The notes beneath the pieces were generated by a model. The model was not told the DNA's origin. It did no database searches and saw only the letters and a list, made by a program, of their open reading frames with translations. DNA of 11,310 nucleotides, from the NCBI GenBank assembly GCA_965371945.1, contig CBDVAK010000099.1:1-11310 (forward strand), read 5' to 3'. Shown here in pieces: positions 4,477 through 10,569 of this stretch. The stretch is from CBDVAK01 sp965371945. Its GTDB lineage: Bacteria; Pseudomonadota; Gammaproteobacteria; Competibacterales; JAHEDQ01. The translations under genes and the position numbers were made by a program. How positions within the stretch are numbered: position 1 is the stretch's first letter; the number at the start of each line of letters is the position of its first letter.

Positions 4477-6636
4477 ATGAATGATTCTGTCATCAAAAAT
4501 CACGACCAGCGATCGATCGTGTTCGCCATGTTTACCGCCACCATCATGGTCGCCCACCAGGTGGCGGGCAAGGCCACTCGCGATGCCTTGTTTCTGTCGA
4601 ATTTCCCGGTCAGCGATCTTCCCAAAGTGGTGATCGCCGCGTCTTTGCTGTCTGGTCTGGCGGTGTTGTTGATTTCACGACTGATAAGCCGGGCGGGTCC
4701 CGGCCACATCGTGCCGGCCGCCTTCATGGTAAGTGCGGTGTTATTCGTGGTCGAATGGCGGCTCGCCGCGAGTCGCCCGGATATCGCGGGCGTGCTGTTG
4801 TACCTGCACATGGCATCGTTCGGCGCGGTGTTGATCAGCGGATTCTGGTCGGTTCTGGGCGAACGTTTCGATCCCCATACAGCCAAGCGCAGGATTCCCA
4901 GGGTGGCGGCGGCCGCAGCGCTGGGAGGAGTTGCAGGCGGCCTGCTCGCGGATCGCGTGGTGTCGGTACTCGACCTGCGAGCCATGCTGATCGTGCTGTC
5001 GATCCTGCACCTGGCTTGCGCGCTGGGTGTGCTGGGGATCGGCACAACAACCCCCCCCCCTGGCAAGGCCCAACAGGCCCCCGAAGCGGCCGGAGTGAAG
5101 AGCATCCTGGCATCCCCGTATTTGCGATCAATCGCCACGTTGATGGCGCTGGTGGCGGTCACGGCCGCGCTGCTCGACTATGCAATCAAAGCTCAGGCTA
5201 CCCAATCACTGACCGGCAGTGATCAACTCGCACGCTTCTTCGCGATCTTCTATTCGGTGACCGGAATCGTTACTTTCGCTTTGCAAACCGGCTTTGGGAC
5301 GCGTGTGTTGCAACGCTTCGGTCTCACCGGCGCGTTGTTCGCTTTGCCGGGGGCGGTCATCATGGGTGGTGTATTCGCCACCGCAGTCACCCATCTGTGG
5401 ACGGTAATGGTATTGCGGGGAGCGGAATCCGCCGTCGCCAACTCATTTTTTCGCTCCGGTTTCGAACTGCTCTACACGCCGTTGTCGTGGCGATACAAAC
5501 GGGCCACCAAGACGATCATCGACGTCGGCGCCAACCGGCTCGGCGACCTGATCGGAGCGGGCCTGTTGATGGCGCTGTTGTTTTTTGTCCCAAATCTGCC
5601 GGTGTCACTGGTGATCAGCATCGCCATGGCGGCGGCGGTAATCTCGCTGATGCTGGTCAATCGTCTCTATCGCGGCTACGTCGATCAGCTTGCCTCAAGT
5701 CTGCGCGAAGGCAGCCTGACCCTCGATGACGCCGATCAAGTCGATTCCACCACCCGCCAGGTGCTGGAAGCCGGACGCGCGATTTCGGACCGCGACACGC
5801 TGAGGTCGCGTTTCAGCGAACTCGAGAGCAGACAACACGACGGGGTCGATCCGCAAGCCGCAACCCCGGACGGCGACCTCGACAGCACAGGGGTGCTGAT
5901 CAGCACCATCATCGAACTGACCAGCGGGGATCCACACAGGGTTCGTCAAAGTCTGCGCACCAGCGCCACCGAACCGGGACTGGTGCCGTTCATCGTCCCG
6001 CTGCTCGCAGACCCCGAACTGGTCGACGACGCACGCATGGAACTGCGCTGGCTGGTGACCCGGGTAACCGGACAACTGACCGATGCCCTGCTGGATCCGG
6101 ACATCCCGCTTGCCGCACGCGAACGACTACCGGAAGTCATCGAAGTGTGGCACAGCCCGCGGGCTTTCGAGGCGCTCACCCAAGGGCTGGAAGCAACTGA
6201 ATTTCCGGTGCGGCGGGCCACCGCGCTGGCGATGGCGCGAATGATCGCCCGGGATGATTCCCTGCACCTGCCGAGAAGGCTCGCCTACCAGGTGGTAGAA
6301 CGAGAACTCGAACCCCACTCCGGGCACACCGTGGTTGCGGATACGCACACCAACGTCGCCACTTCGCCGGAACTCAATCACGTCTTTACGGTGCTCGGGC
6401 TGGCGCTACCCCAGGATGCCTTGCTTCAGTGTGTCAACGCCCTTTCGAATCAAAACGCGACCGAAAGGGGTACCGCCCTGGAATATCTCGAAAATGTCTT
6501 GCCAAGGCGCATCCGGGAACTGTTGTGGCCACGTATCGGTCTACGCTATGCCAGAGCACATTCGCCACGGTCACGCAGACAGATCACCAGAGATCTGCTC
6601 GATAGCAGCGGCGAGGGCAGCAACCATTCATCATGA
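4477..6636 (+). CDS. ATP/ADP translocase-like (NTT/TLC family) membrane protein with C-terminal helical-repeat domain
   Basis: This 719-residue protein has two halves. Residues 12-400 hold about 10-12 hydrophobic segments. The hallmark block of nucleotide transporters and their relatives lies at 329-362: FELLYTPLSWRYKRATKT, then IDVGANRLGDLIGAG. Residues 410-475 are a charged linker. Residues 475-690 are soluble and helical, with repeating pairs such as FIVPLLADPELVDDARMELR and ALTQGLEATEFPVRRATALA, which suggests HEAT-type repeats. Characterised relatives exchange ATP for ADP or import nucleotides in intracellular bacteria; free-living homologues have unknown substrates, so I do not claim ATP exchange. 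The ATG at 4477 is chosen because the upstream residues look non-coding; its ribosome binding site is poor, and an in-frame GTG at 4465 is an alternative. A run of ten C at 5051-5060 lies within the frame. The DUF2892 gene follows at once. Confidence 0.8.
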   Translation: MNDSVIKNHDQRSIVFAMFTATIMVAHQVAGKATRDALFLSNFPVSDLPKVVIAASLLSGLAVLLISRLISRAGPGHIVPAAFMVSAVLFVVEWRLAASRPDIAGVLLYLHMASFGAVLISGFWSVLGERFDPHTAKRRIPRVAAAAALGGVAGGLLADRVVSVLDLRAMLIVLSILHLACALGVLGIGTTTPPPGKAQQAPEAAGVKSILASPYLRSIATLMALVAVTAALLDYAIKAQATQSLTGSDQLARFFAIFYSVTGIVTFALQTGFGTRVLQRFGLTGALFALPGAVIMGGVFATAVTHLWTVMVLRGAESAVANSFFRSGFELLYTPLSWRYKRATKTIIDVGANRLGDLIGAGLLMALLFFVPNLPVSLVISIAMAAAVISLMLVNRLYRGYVDQLASSLREGSLTLDDADQVDSTTRQVLEAGRAISDRDTLRSRFSELESRQHDGVDPQAATPDGDLDSTGVLISTIIELTSGDPHRVRQSLRTSATEPGLVPFIVPLLADPELVDDARMELRWLVTRVTGQLTDALLDPDIPLAARERLPEVIEVWHSPRAFEALTQGLEATEFPVRRATALAMARMIARDDSLHLPRRLAYQVVERELEPHSGHTVVADTHTNVATSPELNHVFTVLGLALPQDALLQCVNALSNQNATERGTALEYLENVLPRRIRELLWPRIGLRYARAHSPRSRRQITRDLLDSSGEGSNHSS
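5051..5060 (+). repeat. C10 homopolymer tract inside the translocase-like gene
   Basis: Ten consecutive C encode the end of T192 and P193-P195 in the cytoplasmic or periplasmic loop between the two membrane halves. The frame is intact at ten. Loss or gain of one C would shift the frame and cut the protein to about its first third. Confidence 0.9.
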
Positions 6637-6647
6637 GGAGCAAACCG

Positions 6648-6845
6648 ATGAGAAAAAATGTCGGCAGTACTGATCAACTCGTCCGCTACGCAGCGGGGGC
6701 CGTCATCATCGGCCTGGGTCTCTACTACGGAAGCTGGTGGGGCGTCATCGGTATCGTCCCGATCGCTACTGCGCTGATCGGCTGGTGCCCCCCCTACTCC
6801 ATACTCGGCATCAATACCCGTAGCGCGAAAGACAAACCCGCCTGA
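6648..6845 (+). CDS. DUF2892-type small inner membrane protein
   Basis: This 65-residue protein has a short basic N-terminus (MRKNVGSTDQLVRY), then two adjoining hydrophobic segments (about 13-28 and 31-48), then the typical C-terminal CPPYSILGINT (47-57). This is the small two-helix membrane family often found alone or fused to rhodanese domains; its function is not well known. An ATG at 6633 overlaps the stop of the translocase-like gene, but AGGAG at 6636-6640 sits 7 nt before the ATG at 6648, which fits the family start better. It lies 11 bp after the upstream gene and is surely in the same transcript. C47 is the only cysteine. Confidence 0.88.
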   Translation: MRKNVGSTDQLVRYAAGAVIIGLGLYYGSWWGVIGIVPIATALIGWCPPYSILGINTRSAKDKPA

Positions 6846-7144
6846 GGAGCCTGTCGGTACCAAACTCCGGCCTTGGCCAGCATTGTCCCGACAGGGCCGT
6901 GGCAGGCTTGGCGGTATCCCGCAATCGTCTGCCATAAGCCTTTGCCTCTTGCTTCTTGCGTTTCCCCGTGCAAAATAGTGGCCCGCGCGAATCCGCTGAC
7001 TGGCCGATAGCGGCCTGCTTATTGCAGCGCTCGCGCGGTGGCAATGGTGCTCGGCAGAGCGCAACCAGCGTCGTGACCCAAATGCGGAAACGAGATCACG
7101 GCTAGAGATACAGGTGCCGCCGGCACCAGGACGGAGATTTGTTG
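6846..7144 (+). promoter_or_regulatory. 299-nt leader and promoter region upstream of dksA, rich in inverted repeats
   Basis: No gene is visible here. Three sets of inverted repeats are. First, CCTGTCGG (6850-6857) pairs with CCGACAGG (6888-6895) around an inner GGCCTTGGCC (6869-6878); this may end the upstream operon, though no T-run follows. Second, CCGCGCGA (6983-6990) pairs with TCGCGCGG (7031-7038), enclosing GGCCG/CGGCC (7002-7015). Third, GGTGCC (7113-7118) pairs with GGCACC (7122-7127), ending 5 nt before the GGAG ribosome binding site (7133-7136) of dksA. A weak promoter, TTGCTT (6949-6954) with AAAATA (6972-6977), 17 bp apart, would transcribe the last two hairpins as a leader. Confidence 0.5.
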
Positions 7145-7564
7145 ATGAGTGTTGAACTGCTCGAAGGTTATGTTCCATCAGCGGACGAGCCGTACATGGG
7201 TTCCAGGCAGCTCGAATTCTTCCGCCGGCAACTGCTTGCCTGGCGCCAGGAACTACTCGAGGAATCGCAGCAGACCATCAATCACCTGCGCGAGGAAGGC
7301 CAGGGCGTCGGTGATGAAGTCGACCGCGCCAACTCGGAAAGTGAAACCAGCCTGGAACTGCGAACACGCGATCGGTACCGCAAGCTGCTGGGCAAGATCA
7401 ACGCTGCCCTGAAGCGAATCGAGGACGGTAGTTACGGATACTGTGAGGTCACCGGGGAGGAGATCGGCCTGAAGCGTTTGCAGGCACGCCCCATCGCCTC
7501 CATGACCGTGGAAGCGCAGGAACGCCACGAACGCACTGAAGGCCACTTCGCGGACGCGCGCTGA
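7145..7564 (+). CDS. dksA: DksA-type RNA polymerase-binding transcription factor (single-cysteine form)
   Basis: This 139-residue protein is a DksA homologue, which binds the RNA polymerase secondary channel and, with ppGpp, resets transcription of rRNA and biosynthetic genes. The coiled-coil tip motif DxxDxA is intact (D57, D60, A62 in GDEVDRAN), and the following SLELRTRDRYRKLLGKI matches E. coli DksA closely. In the zinc-finger region only C100 remains of four cysteines; the others are T103, T121 and A124 in YGYCEVTGEEIGLKRL and the ARPIASMTVEAQE block. Such zinc-independent forms are known, for example DksA2 of Pseudomonas aeruginosa, and are common in some lineages. The ATG at 7145 has GGAG 8 nt upstream; TTG codons at 7139 and 7142 are less likely. 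gloB follows 19 bp downstream. Confidence 0.93.
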   Translation: MSVELLEGYVPSADEPYMGSRQLEFFRRQLLAWRQELLEESQQTINHLREEGQGVGDEVDRANSESETSLELRTRDRYRKLLGKINAALKRIEDGSYGYCEVTGEEIGLKRLQARPIASMTVEAQERHERTEGHFADAR

Positions 7565-7583
7565 ACCGCGGGAGTCACCGGCA

Positions 7584-8363
7584 ATGTTGACCGTCGAACC
7601 GGTACCCGCGTTCCAGGACAACTATATCTGGCTGGCCGGAAGGGCGCAGCATAACCAGGTCGCGATCGTCGATCCAGGTGACGCCAGACCGGTTCTGGCA
7701 GCGCTGAAAAGGAACCGGTTCGAACCCTGCGCGGTGCTGATTACCCATCATCATGCGGATCACACCGGCGGGCTGCCGGGGTTGCTGTCACGCTATCCGG
7801 ATCTGCCGGTCTACGGACCTGCAGCGGAGAGAATCGCACAGGTTACCCGTCCCCTGGAGGACGGCGACCAGATTGAATTGGACTGCATCGGGGCCCGGTT
7901 TCGGATACTCGACGTGGGCGGCCATACTGCCGGACATATCGCCTACTACGGCGAAGGCGTGCTGTTCTGCGGTGATACCTTGTTTGCGGCCGGCTGCGGT
8001 CGCTTGTTCGAGGGAACACCACAACAGATGCATGCTTCCTTGAGCAGAATCGCCGCACTTCCCGGTGACACGCAGGTTTACTGTGCCCACGAGTACACGC
8101 TGGCCAACATCGGCTTCGCGAAGTGGGTGGAACCCGACAACTCCGACCTGCTGCGACGCGACGAGATCGACTCCAGGCGTCGACAACAGAGTCAACCCAC
8201 CGTGCCCTCGACGCTCGATATGGAAAAACGTACCAACCCCTTCCTGCGCTTCGACGAACCCACCGTGATCGCGGCCGCCGAGAAATTTGCGGGCCATCGC
8301 CTGTCGGGAGGAGCAGAGGTCTTCGCCACGATCCGGCGCTGGAAAGATACCCGCTACGATTGA
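7584..8363 (+). CDS. gloB: hydroxyacylglutathione hydrolase (glyoxalase II)
   Basis: This 259-residue protein hydrolyses S-lactoylglutathione to lactate and glutathione, the second step of methylglyoxal detoxification in the cytoplasm. It is a metallo-beta-lactamase fold enzyme. The metal ligands are all visible: H55, H57, D59 and H60 in THHHADH, H114 in GGHTAGH, D131 in CGDTLF and H169 in CAHEYT. The C-terminal glyoxalase II domain is present, ending RRWKDTRYD, the usual basic glutathione-binding tail, and length matches the family (about 250-260). The ATG at 7584 has GGGAG about 10 nt upstream. It follows dksA by 19 bp on the same strand and is likely co-transcribed. It converges on yidD with a 66-bp gap in which I see no convincing terminator. 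Confidence 0.96.
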   Translation: MLTVEPVPAFQDNYIWLAGRAQHNQVAIVDPGDARPVLAALKRNRFEPCAVLITHHHADHTGGLPGLLSRYPDLPVYGPAAERIAQVTRPLEDGDQIELDCIGARFRILDVGGHTAGHIAYYGEGVLFCGDTLFAAGCGRLFEGTPQQMHASLSRIAALPGDTQVYCAHEYTLANIGFAKWVEPDNSDLLRRDEIDSRRRQQSQPTVPSTLDMEKRTNPFLRFDEPTVIAAAEKFAGHRLSGGAEVFATIRRWKDTRYD

Positions 8364-8429
8364 CTCGGGCGCGGATGGATCGGCACGCAGGGAACAATTC
8401 TGACAGCACTGCCCCGTGGGTACGGCTGG

Positions 8430-8678
8430 CTATCCCCGACCCAACTCACCCGGGTTGCGCCGAGCCACCGGTGGCACCGGATCAACGCCACCGGGATGCC
8501 AGGGGTGACAGCGCGCAATCCGCCTCAGCGCCAGCCAGCCCCCCCGGAGAATTCCGTGTGTTTCCACGGCTTCCTGCGCATAGTGCGAACAACTGGGATA
8601 GAAACGGCAGTTGTTGCCCAAGAACGGGCTCAACAGGTAACGGTAGGCGCCGATCAGGACGACAGCGATCCGTCTCAC
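8430..8678 (-). CDS. yidD: membrane protein insertion efficiency factor YidD
   Basis: This 82-residue protein carries the full YidD signature: YRYLLSPFLGNNCRFYPSCS (13-32) and RCHPWHPGGVDPVPP (56-70), with conserved cysteines C24, C30 and C57. YidD is a small, membrane-associated protein thought to assist YidC in inserting inner-membrane proteins. Its start is a GTG (8676-8678) that overlaps the TGA of cysS by the GTGA arrangement, with AAGGGGGG a few nt upstream, so translation is probably coupled to cysS. The gene is usually found between rnpA and yidC near the origin; a place behind cysS is not the usual one. It could be the only copy or an extra one. Confidence 0.93.
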   Translation of the reverse strand: MRRIAVVLIGAYRYLLSPFLGNNCRFYPSCSHYAQEAVETHGILRGGWLALRRIARCHPWHPGGVDPVPPVARRNPGELGRG

Positions 8679-10069
8679 CGCGCCCCCCTTGCCACCCGGC
8701 GCCAGCGAGTTCCCTGCGCGTCATCTTCCAGCGAGACCCCTGCATCCAGCAACTGATCGCGAATTGCATCCGCACGTACGAAATCACGCTGCCCGCGGGC
8801 CGAACGGCGTTCTTCTATAAGCGCTTCAATTTCATCGTCACCGGGCCCCGCGGCAAGCGGCGGACTCCAGCGAAACCAGGTTTCAGGTTCCTGTTGCAGC
8901 AATCCGAGCAATGCACCGGAGTTCAGCAGCAAAGACTTGAGACGGCCGGCCTCGTCACGATCGCCAGCCCGGTTGAGCGCGCTGGCCAGTGCATGCAGAT
9001 GGCTGATCGCCTGCGGTGTATTGAGATCATCCTCGAGGGTGGCGATCACTTCGCCGGCGACCTCGGGTTCCCGACAGGGTACCGCGGCTGCCCCTCGCAA
9101 CGCGTTGTAGAGCCGGTCCAGGCCGGCCTTTGCCTGCGTGAGCGCTCCCTCCGACCAATCCAGCGGCTGCCGGTAATGACCACTTAGCAGGGCAAAGCGA
9201 ACGGCTTCACCGGGCGCCTTTTCCAGCAGTTCCCGAACCGTAAAGAAATTGCCGAGTGACTTAGACATCTTTTCACCGCTCACGGTGACGTAGCCATTGT
9301 GCACCCAGTAGCGCACATAGCAATCGCCATGATGGGCGCAGACGCTCTGTGCGATCTCGTTTTCGTGATGCGGGAAAATCAGATCCTGCCCACCGCCATG
9401 GATATCGATGGTGCGCCCCAGATGGGTCTCTATCATGGCCGAGCATTCGAGATGCCAGCCGGGGCGTCCCCGTCCCCAGGGGCTGTCCCAGCCAGGTTGA
9501 TCCTGACTTGACTGCTTCCAGAGCACGAAGTCGGCGGGGTCCCGTTTGTAGGGCGCCACCTCGACCCGCGCACCGGCAATCATATCCTCGCGGTGACGAC
9601 CCGACAGACGTCCGTATCCGGGCATCGAGGGAACGCTGAACAGCACATGTCCCTCCGCCTGGTAGGCGTTGCCGGCGACCAGCAGGTTCTCGATCATCGC
9701 GATCATGGGGCCGAGATGCCCGGTGGCCCTGGGTTCGACCGTCGGCGGCAGCACCTTGAGCGCATCGATATCCTCGTGGTAAGCGGTGATGAAACGCTGC
9801 GTCAGGGTGTCGATGGACTCCTGCTGCTGGCGCGCCGCAGCCATGATCTTGTCATCGATGTCGGTGATGTTGCGCGCATAGACCACCTCCGGGTAGTTGC
9901 GCCGCAGCAAGCGAAAGAGGACGTCGAACACCACCGCCGGACGGGCATTGCCGATGTGTATGTAGTTGTAGACCGTCGGCCCGCACACATACATGGTGAC
10001 CCGCACCGGATCCTGCGGTTCGAATACTTGCTTGCGCCGTGTCAGTGTGTTGTGAAGTCTCAGCGGCAT
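8675..10069 (-). CDS. cysS: cysteine--tRNA ligase
   Basis: This 464-residue class I aminoacyl-tRNA synthetase charges tRNA-Cys. The ATP-binding HIGH-type motif is HIGN (38-41) within CGPTVYNYIHIGNARP, and KMSKS is at 267-271. The zinc site that selects cysteine is complete: C29, C209, H234 and E238 (in GWHLECS and FPHHENE). The DALR-type helical domain (about 310-395) and a short C-terminal domain follow. Length and residue spacing match E. coli CysS (461). The ATG at 10067-10069 lacks a clear ribosome binding site. It lies 74 bp downstream of hisI, and its stop overlaps the yidD start, so it is probably the middle of a minus-strand transcript. A long open frame on the opposite strand (8123-9187) is a shadow. 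Confidence 0.98.
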   Translation of the reverse strand: MPLRLHNTLTRRKQVFEPQDPVRVTMYVCGPTVYNYIHIGNARPAVVFDVLFRLLRRNYPEVVYARNITDIDDKIMAAARQQQESIDTLTQRFITAYHEDIDALKVLPPTVEPRATGHLGPMIAMIENLLVAGNAYQAEGHVLFSVPSMPGYGRLSGRHREDMIAGARVEVAPYKRDPADFVLWKQSSQDQPGWDSPWGRGRPGWHLECSAMIETHLGRTIDIHGGGQDLIFPHHENEIAQSVCAHHGDCYVRYWVHNGYVTVSGEKMSKSLGNFFTVRELLEKAPGEAVRFALLSGHYRQPLDWSEGALTQAKAGLDRLYNALRGAAAVPCREPEVAGEVIATLEDDLNTPQAISHLHALASALNRAGDRDEAGRLKSLLLNSGALLGLLQQEPETWFRWSPPLAAGPGDDEIEALIEERRSARGQRDFVRADAIRDQLLDAGVSLEDDAQGTRWRRVARGAR

Positions 10070-10084
10070 GGGTCGGTATCAGGC

Positions 10085-10113
10085 TTCAATTGGGTGGGTT
10101 TCAGTTGAGTGGG
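10085..10113. repeat. imperfect 15-nt-period direct repeat before cysS
   Basis: TTCAATTGGGTGGG (10085-10098) and TTCAGTTGAGTGGG (10100-10113) match at 12 of 14 positions and are 15 bp apart. They lie in the 74-bp gap between hisI and cysS, so on the minus strand they are in the cysS leader. They may be a regulator site or chance duplication. No T-box-like or other known leader element is evident in such a short gap. Confidence 0.35.
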
Positions 10114-10143
10114 CTACAAGGGCGACGGAGTGAGCAGACACGC

Positions 10144-10569
10144 TTATCCACCGTATAGAACATCCGGATCGATCAAGGGATCGCTGCTGACTTCCACCGC
10201 GTCACCCTCGACGCGATTGTAAAAACAACTGCGGCGGCCGCTGTGGCAGGCCGGCCCGGTCTGATCGACCTGTAGCAACAGCGTATCACCATCGCAGTCG
10301 ATGCTCATTCCCACCAGCGCCTGCACCTGACCGGAAGACTCCCCCTTGCGCCACAATTGCTCGCGTGAGCGCGACCAATAGCAGACGCGCCCGCTGTCCA
10401 GGGTCTCCCGCAGCGCTTCCCGGTTCATCCAGGCCAGCATCAGGATCTCCCCGCTATCGTACTGCTGGGCAATCGCCGGAATCAGCCCGTCGCGATCGAA
10501 TCGCAGCGACTGCAATGCCTCGCTCAGTGGCACGCGGCTGCCGGCTGCCAGTCGTTCGGTCTGTCTCAC
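10144..10569 (-). CDS. hisI: phosphoribosyl-AMP cyclohydrolase (monofunctional HisI)
   Basis: This protein opens the purine ring of phosphoribosyl-AMP in histidine biosynthesis (third step). From the GTG at 10569 it is 141 residues, right for the monofunctional enzyme without the HisE domain. Family blocks are clear: LIPAIAQ (29-35), LMLAWMNREAL (43-53), YWSRSREQLWRKGESSG (64-80), DCDGD (91-95; magnesium ligands D91, D93, D95) and GPACHSGRRSCFY (105-117). Zinc-binding C92, C108 and C115 are present. The GTG overlaps the TGA of the SulP gene as GTGA, with ACAGGC about 8 nt upstream; the frame extends to a GTG at 10656, but that would lie wholly inside the upstream gene. No other his gene is in the window. 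Confidence 0.92.
   Translation of the reverse strand: MRQTERLAAGSRVPLSEALQSLRFDRDGLIPAIAQQYDSGEILMLAWMNREALRETLDSGRVCYWSRSREQLWRKGESSGQVQALVGMSIDCDGDTLLLQVDQTGPACHSGRRSCFYNRVEGDAVEVSSDPLIDPDVLYGG

Noticed and set aside
4500..5162. 220-codon minus-strand open frame under the translocase-like gene
   Set aside because: It is antisense to the hydrophobic segments and has a Ser/Thr/Ala-rich shadow composition without a family match.
8123..9187. 354-codon open frame on the + strand
   Set aside because: It lies across the 3' end of gloB and antisense to yidD and cysS, all of which have clear motifs. Its translation shows no recognisable family and reads like a GC-rich shadow.
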